A DNA stretch of 64,000 bases, taken from contig BDDD01001480.1 in assembly GCA_001972305.1 (NCBI GenBank), positions 74,256 to 138,255 of the forward strand. The letters run 5' to 3'. Within the stretch, counting starts at the first letter, position 1; each line of letters opens with the position of its first letter. The position numbers and the translations under genes are program-made. The DNA is from Cephalotus follicularis (Eukaryota > Streptophyta > Magnoliopsida > Oxalidales > Cephalotaceae). Shown here piece after piece: positions 61,410 through 64,000 of this stretch. Below the pieces are notes generated by a model that was not told where the DNA came from, did not search any database, and saw only the letters and a program-made list of their open reading frames with translations.

Positions 61410-64000
61410 TGTAATAACCGCAAATTCAATTCGTGTACATTGTAATATTAGTTAATAAAATGTGCACTCATTTGAATTTAATGTCCAGTTATAATAATTC
61501 TTATGATTGGTAAATGCTTGAAATAGAATTCTTAAAAGGAAAATTAAATAATTGATTTTTGGTGTTAAACCGCCGACGCTTAGAGTCACACCGTCGACGC
61601 TTTAAGACCTGGCATGTGTAAAACGCACCGTTGAAGACTAGGCTGGGCGCCAATCGTCGACTTTTAAACACTCCGTATTGGCACTTAAAGGCGTCTAAGC
61701 GCCGACGCCCACGAGGCAACCGGCGATGCTTTAGTCGTGCTCTGGCGCAGAATAGGTGTCAATTGAAAGGAAATGGCAGAGCTGGACTTGATGGGAACCA
61801 AGGCACGCGTCCTTAGACGTGTTGGCCATGCAAAGGGGACCTTGCCAGCTGTTGATGTGCCAGAATGAAACCTTTGCATGCCTCCCTTCAACCTGCACAA
61901 CCTGCAAAACTTAGAGAAAGAACAAAAGAGGGTGCATGCATGTGAGAGAGAGAGAGGAAGACATTGAAAGCTAAACCAACTGTGGAAATTAAAGGCACAA
62001 GTTTGAACACTTATATCAGCTGGTGTTGAGCTATTTGAGAGTTGAAAAAAAAACACTGAGAGAAGAGGAGAATTGCTGGGGAATTTCGAAGGCTTGCATG
62101 TTGATGGATTAGAGCTCAAAGAAGGGAATTGAAGCTTTGGAGTTCTTGGTAAGTCCTTAGTTCGAACTCACTGTTAAAATGATGATAATGTAACTAGGAG
62201 GAATATTGAATACCTTTTGTCAACATGATTAAGGTTAACAACTTTAGAATTGATTTAAAATGGTAAAGGAAAGAAGTAAGAAATGGATATGAAGCATAGG
62301 GAGTTTAGATAACTCTAATTTGGATTATTATTGTTGTTAGTTAGTTGTTATAACTACTAATTCCCCTAAGTATACACATACATCTTCTGTCAACATTAAG
62401 ATCAAAGAATCCGAAATTGGAAGGAATTTGACAAAGAGTTCAAAGGGAATGGGAAGAGTAATGTTTAAGACTCAATGAGCTAATGATTAGCCACTGTTGG
62501 AATTGTAGTTGTTATAAGTATTTACTGGAACCTTCTGATATTAATGCATGTCCTTAAACATGTAAATGTATAGACTGAATTTACTGGATTGAAAATTGTT
62601 GTGGAAAAGACTTTGGAAACACAAAGAGAAAGATAATTCCAATTGATCTTGGGATAGCGATTTAAGGTAGGGGAATTTGACATGTTTTTAAACATATAAC
62701 ATGCATAATATGTTATGATGGTTGATACTTGGTTGCATGTCAAATTGGATTGAGTTTAGATTGAATTTGTGCATCCCCTGTTTTGAACTGCTCCTGGAAT
62801 TCGTATGAAACCCAGAAGCGTCGACGCTTCCAGGGTAACTGTCGACGCTTTGATACGAAAATGGCATAGTAATGCTTAGAGTGTCGACGCTCAAACTGTG
62901 TAATATCGACGCCTAGTCATTAACCGTCGACGCTTATATAGTAACTGTCGACGCTTTGGACCAGTAGGTGTAGAAATTGTAAATTGATCAATTGAATTGT
63001 TTGTGGTTGCAAATATCCCTAATATGTTATATTGTAACCATTATTACTGTTATTGGGTAAAATTTCTACTGTAATGAATATATATTCAAGAATTTTACCA
63101 ATTTAATGCTTAAAGCATAAACAATGATTGTAAACGGTTTTCTAATAGAAAATCTTATTATCATACCAACTGTTATTTTCCTCCTAATAGAGGCACTGCT
63201 ACTGTTTTATTCTCCAATTGAGAACCCCTACTGTACTGATGTCGTTTTCCTCATATGAGATATACGATCACTGAAATGTTATATGTTTCTAAAGAAACAT
63301 CTTTTATATTACATACTATTGATATATGTAATATTACTACTGAACTGCTTGAATTGTTTGTCTATGCTTACTGCCGTAGTTAGTGATGGAGGATATCACT
63401 GACTACGGATGTGATTCTGGGTGCCAGGAGTTGGCCAGAGTATCACCCAAATTTATTTGCATTGCAGATCTTATTTGTTAAAACTACCTGCCAACGCCGG
63501 TAGTAAATGTTACCTGCCTGTCATCTTCGGAGCGAAGGTGATAGTCAGGTGGTGCACAGTTGGTGCTAGGAGTTAGCGACAGGTGACACCCAAACCACTG
63601 TATGAATTGATTGTACCCTTGTGCGGTATTCTTGCATATGGATTGTTTATGGCCACTTGGCATGATTGCGTATATATTGAAACATCTATATATATATATA
63701 TATATGCCATTTCATTATCTGTCATGCATATTTACATTTATAGTTTCTTCTACATGCTTTATCTACCTACTTAGCCAAGTGAGGACAACGGCTAACCCCC
63801 TACAATTTCAGATTGAGCGAAGACTTGGGGATTACTGCTGAAGCTTGGAGAGCTTCTTCTTTTGATTTAAGGTTGTTATTTTCCCGTATGATGTATTGTA
63901 TCGAACGGATCACACTCCGTGTACTGTTATATTTCCTTATGTAAGGATAATTTATTTGAATTGTTTCCGCACGTAGTATGGGATGCGTGCGGATGACTTA
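61410..64000 (+). mobile_element. Tekay LTR G, running off the right edge
   Basis: It starts TGTAATAACCGC like LTR D and follows LTR C through its length. Hairpins are GCCA-GGAGT-TGGC (63423-63435), GCTA-GGAGT-TAGC (63565-63577) and GAAGCT-TGGAG-AGCTTC (63840-63856). Where C and A carry CAGTCGACTG arrays, G carries GTCGACGCTT arrays (outer at about 61569-61740, inner at 62819-62956). TGTTG at 61405-61409 is the likely left target copy. Confidence 0.85.
62819..62956 (+). repeat. GTCGACGCTT array in LTR G with 21-bp steps
   Basis: TCGAC occurs at 62821, 62842, 62884, 62906, 62927 and 62948. Steps are 21, 42, 22, 21 and 21 bp, so one degenerate unit (near 62863) is skipped and the register is kept. 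The typical unit is GTCGACGCTT. Confidence 0.9.

Overview
This window is plant nuclear heterochromatin. I see no host gene. Nearly every base belongs to nested LTR retrotransposons or to a satellite array. Evidence for a plant is Ty3/Gypsy chromoviruses of the Tekay (Del) type (FLDD reverse transcriptase, integrase followed by a chromodomain-like tail, primer sites matching initiator tRNA-Met, LTRs of 2-3 kb), Ty1/Copia remnants, and a tandem repeat of about 249 bp with higher-order structure. I cannot name the species; pericentromeric DNA of an angiosperm, probably a eudicot, is the best reading.

Layout. 1-2805: antisense 3' end of a gag-only family (A'). 2806-8295: 5' LTR of a Tekay element (C), split by a solo LTR (F, 4713-8000) that carries a 5S rRNA-derived segment and is itself split by a 455-bp mini-LTR (6326-6780). 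8339-24739: element A, a non-autonomous gag-only retrotransposon with both LTRs, inserted in the leader of C with target duplication ATAAG. Its 3' LTR is split by the antisense Tekay element B (13620-22578, duplication GAGCA), which carries gag-pro-pol plus an assembly gap. 24740-26470: the rest of C (gag and protease). 26471-42007: 249-bp satellite, interrupted by antisense element H (30161-36377, duplication ATTGT) and solo LTR I (37816-39592, duplication CGTTT). 42008-44609: LTR pieces. 44610 to about 51450: Copia pol and 3' LTR (K), split by solo LTR E (45311-48245, duplication GCGTT). About 51470-59185: antisense decayed Gypsy element M, split by antisense Copia LTR N (51840-56335), itself split by solo LTR D (53363-55317, duplication CCCGG). 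60218-61409: Copia LTR L. 61410-64000: Tekay LTR G, running off the window.

The feature I think deserves most attention is a short-motif system inside the LTRs. Decamers with a GTCGAC-like core (CAGTCGACTG, or CAGCCGACTG in LTR sense) recur about 130 times by my eye count. They form one or two arrays per LTR, at very regular steps of about 21 bp, in several LTR families. In LTR G the same position holds a different motif (GTCGACGCTT) with the 21-bp step kept, and LTRs H and I carry a third type (TGAGTCGACTCA). The same LTRs carry conserved hairpins with compensatory changes: GCCA-GGAGT-TGGC against GCTA-GGAGT-TAGC, and GGTACT...AGTATC against GTTACT...AGTAAC. Together these suggest selected DNA-binding or RNA-structural cassettes.

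Decay is mostly by nonsense codons, many explained by C-to-T or G-to-A changes, as expected from deamination of methylated cytosine. No element is intact and autonomous, but A keeps every cis-acting signal and only one stop codon in gag.
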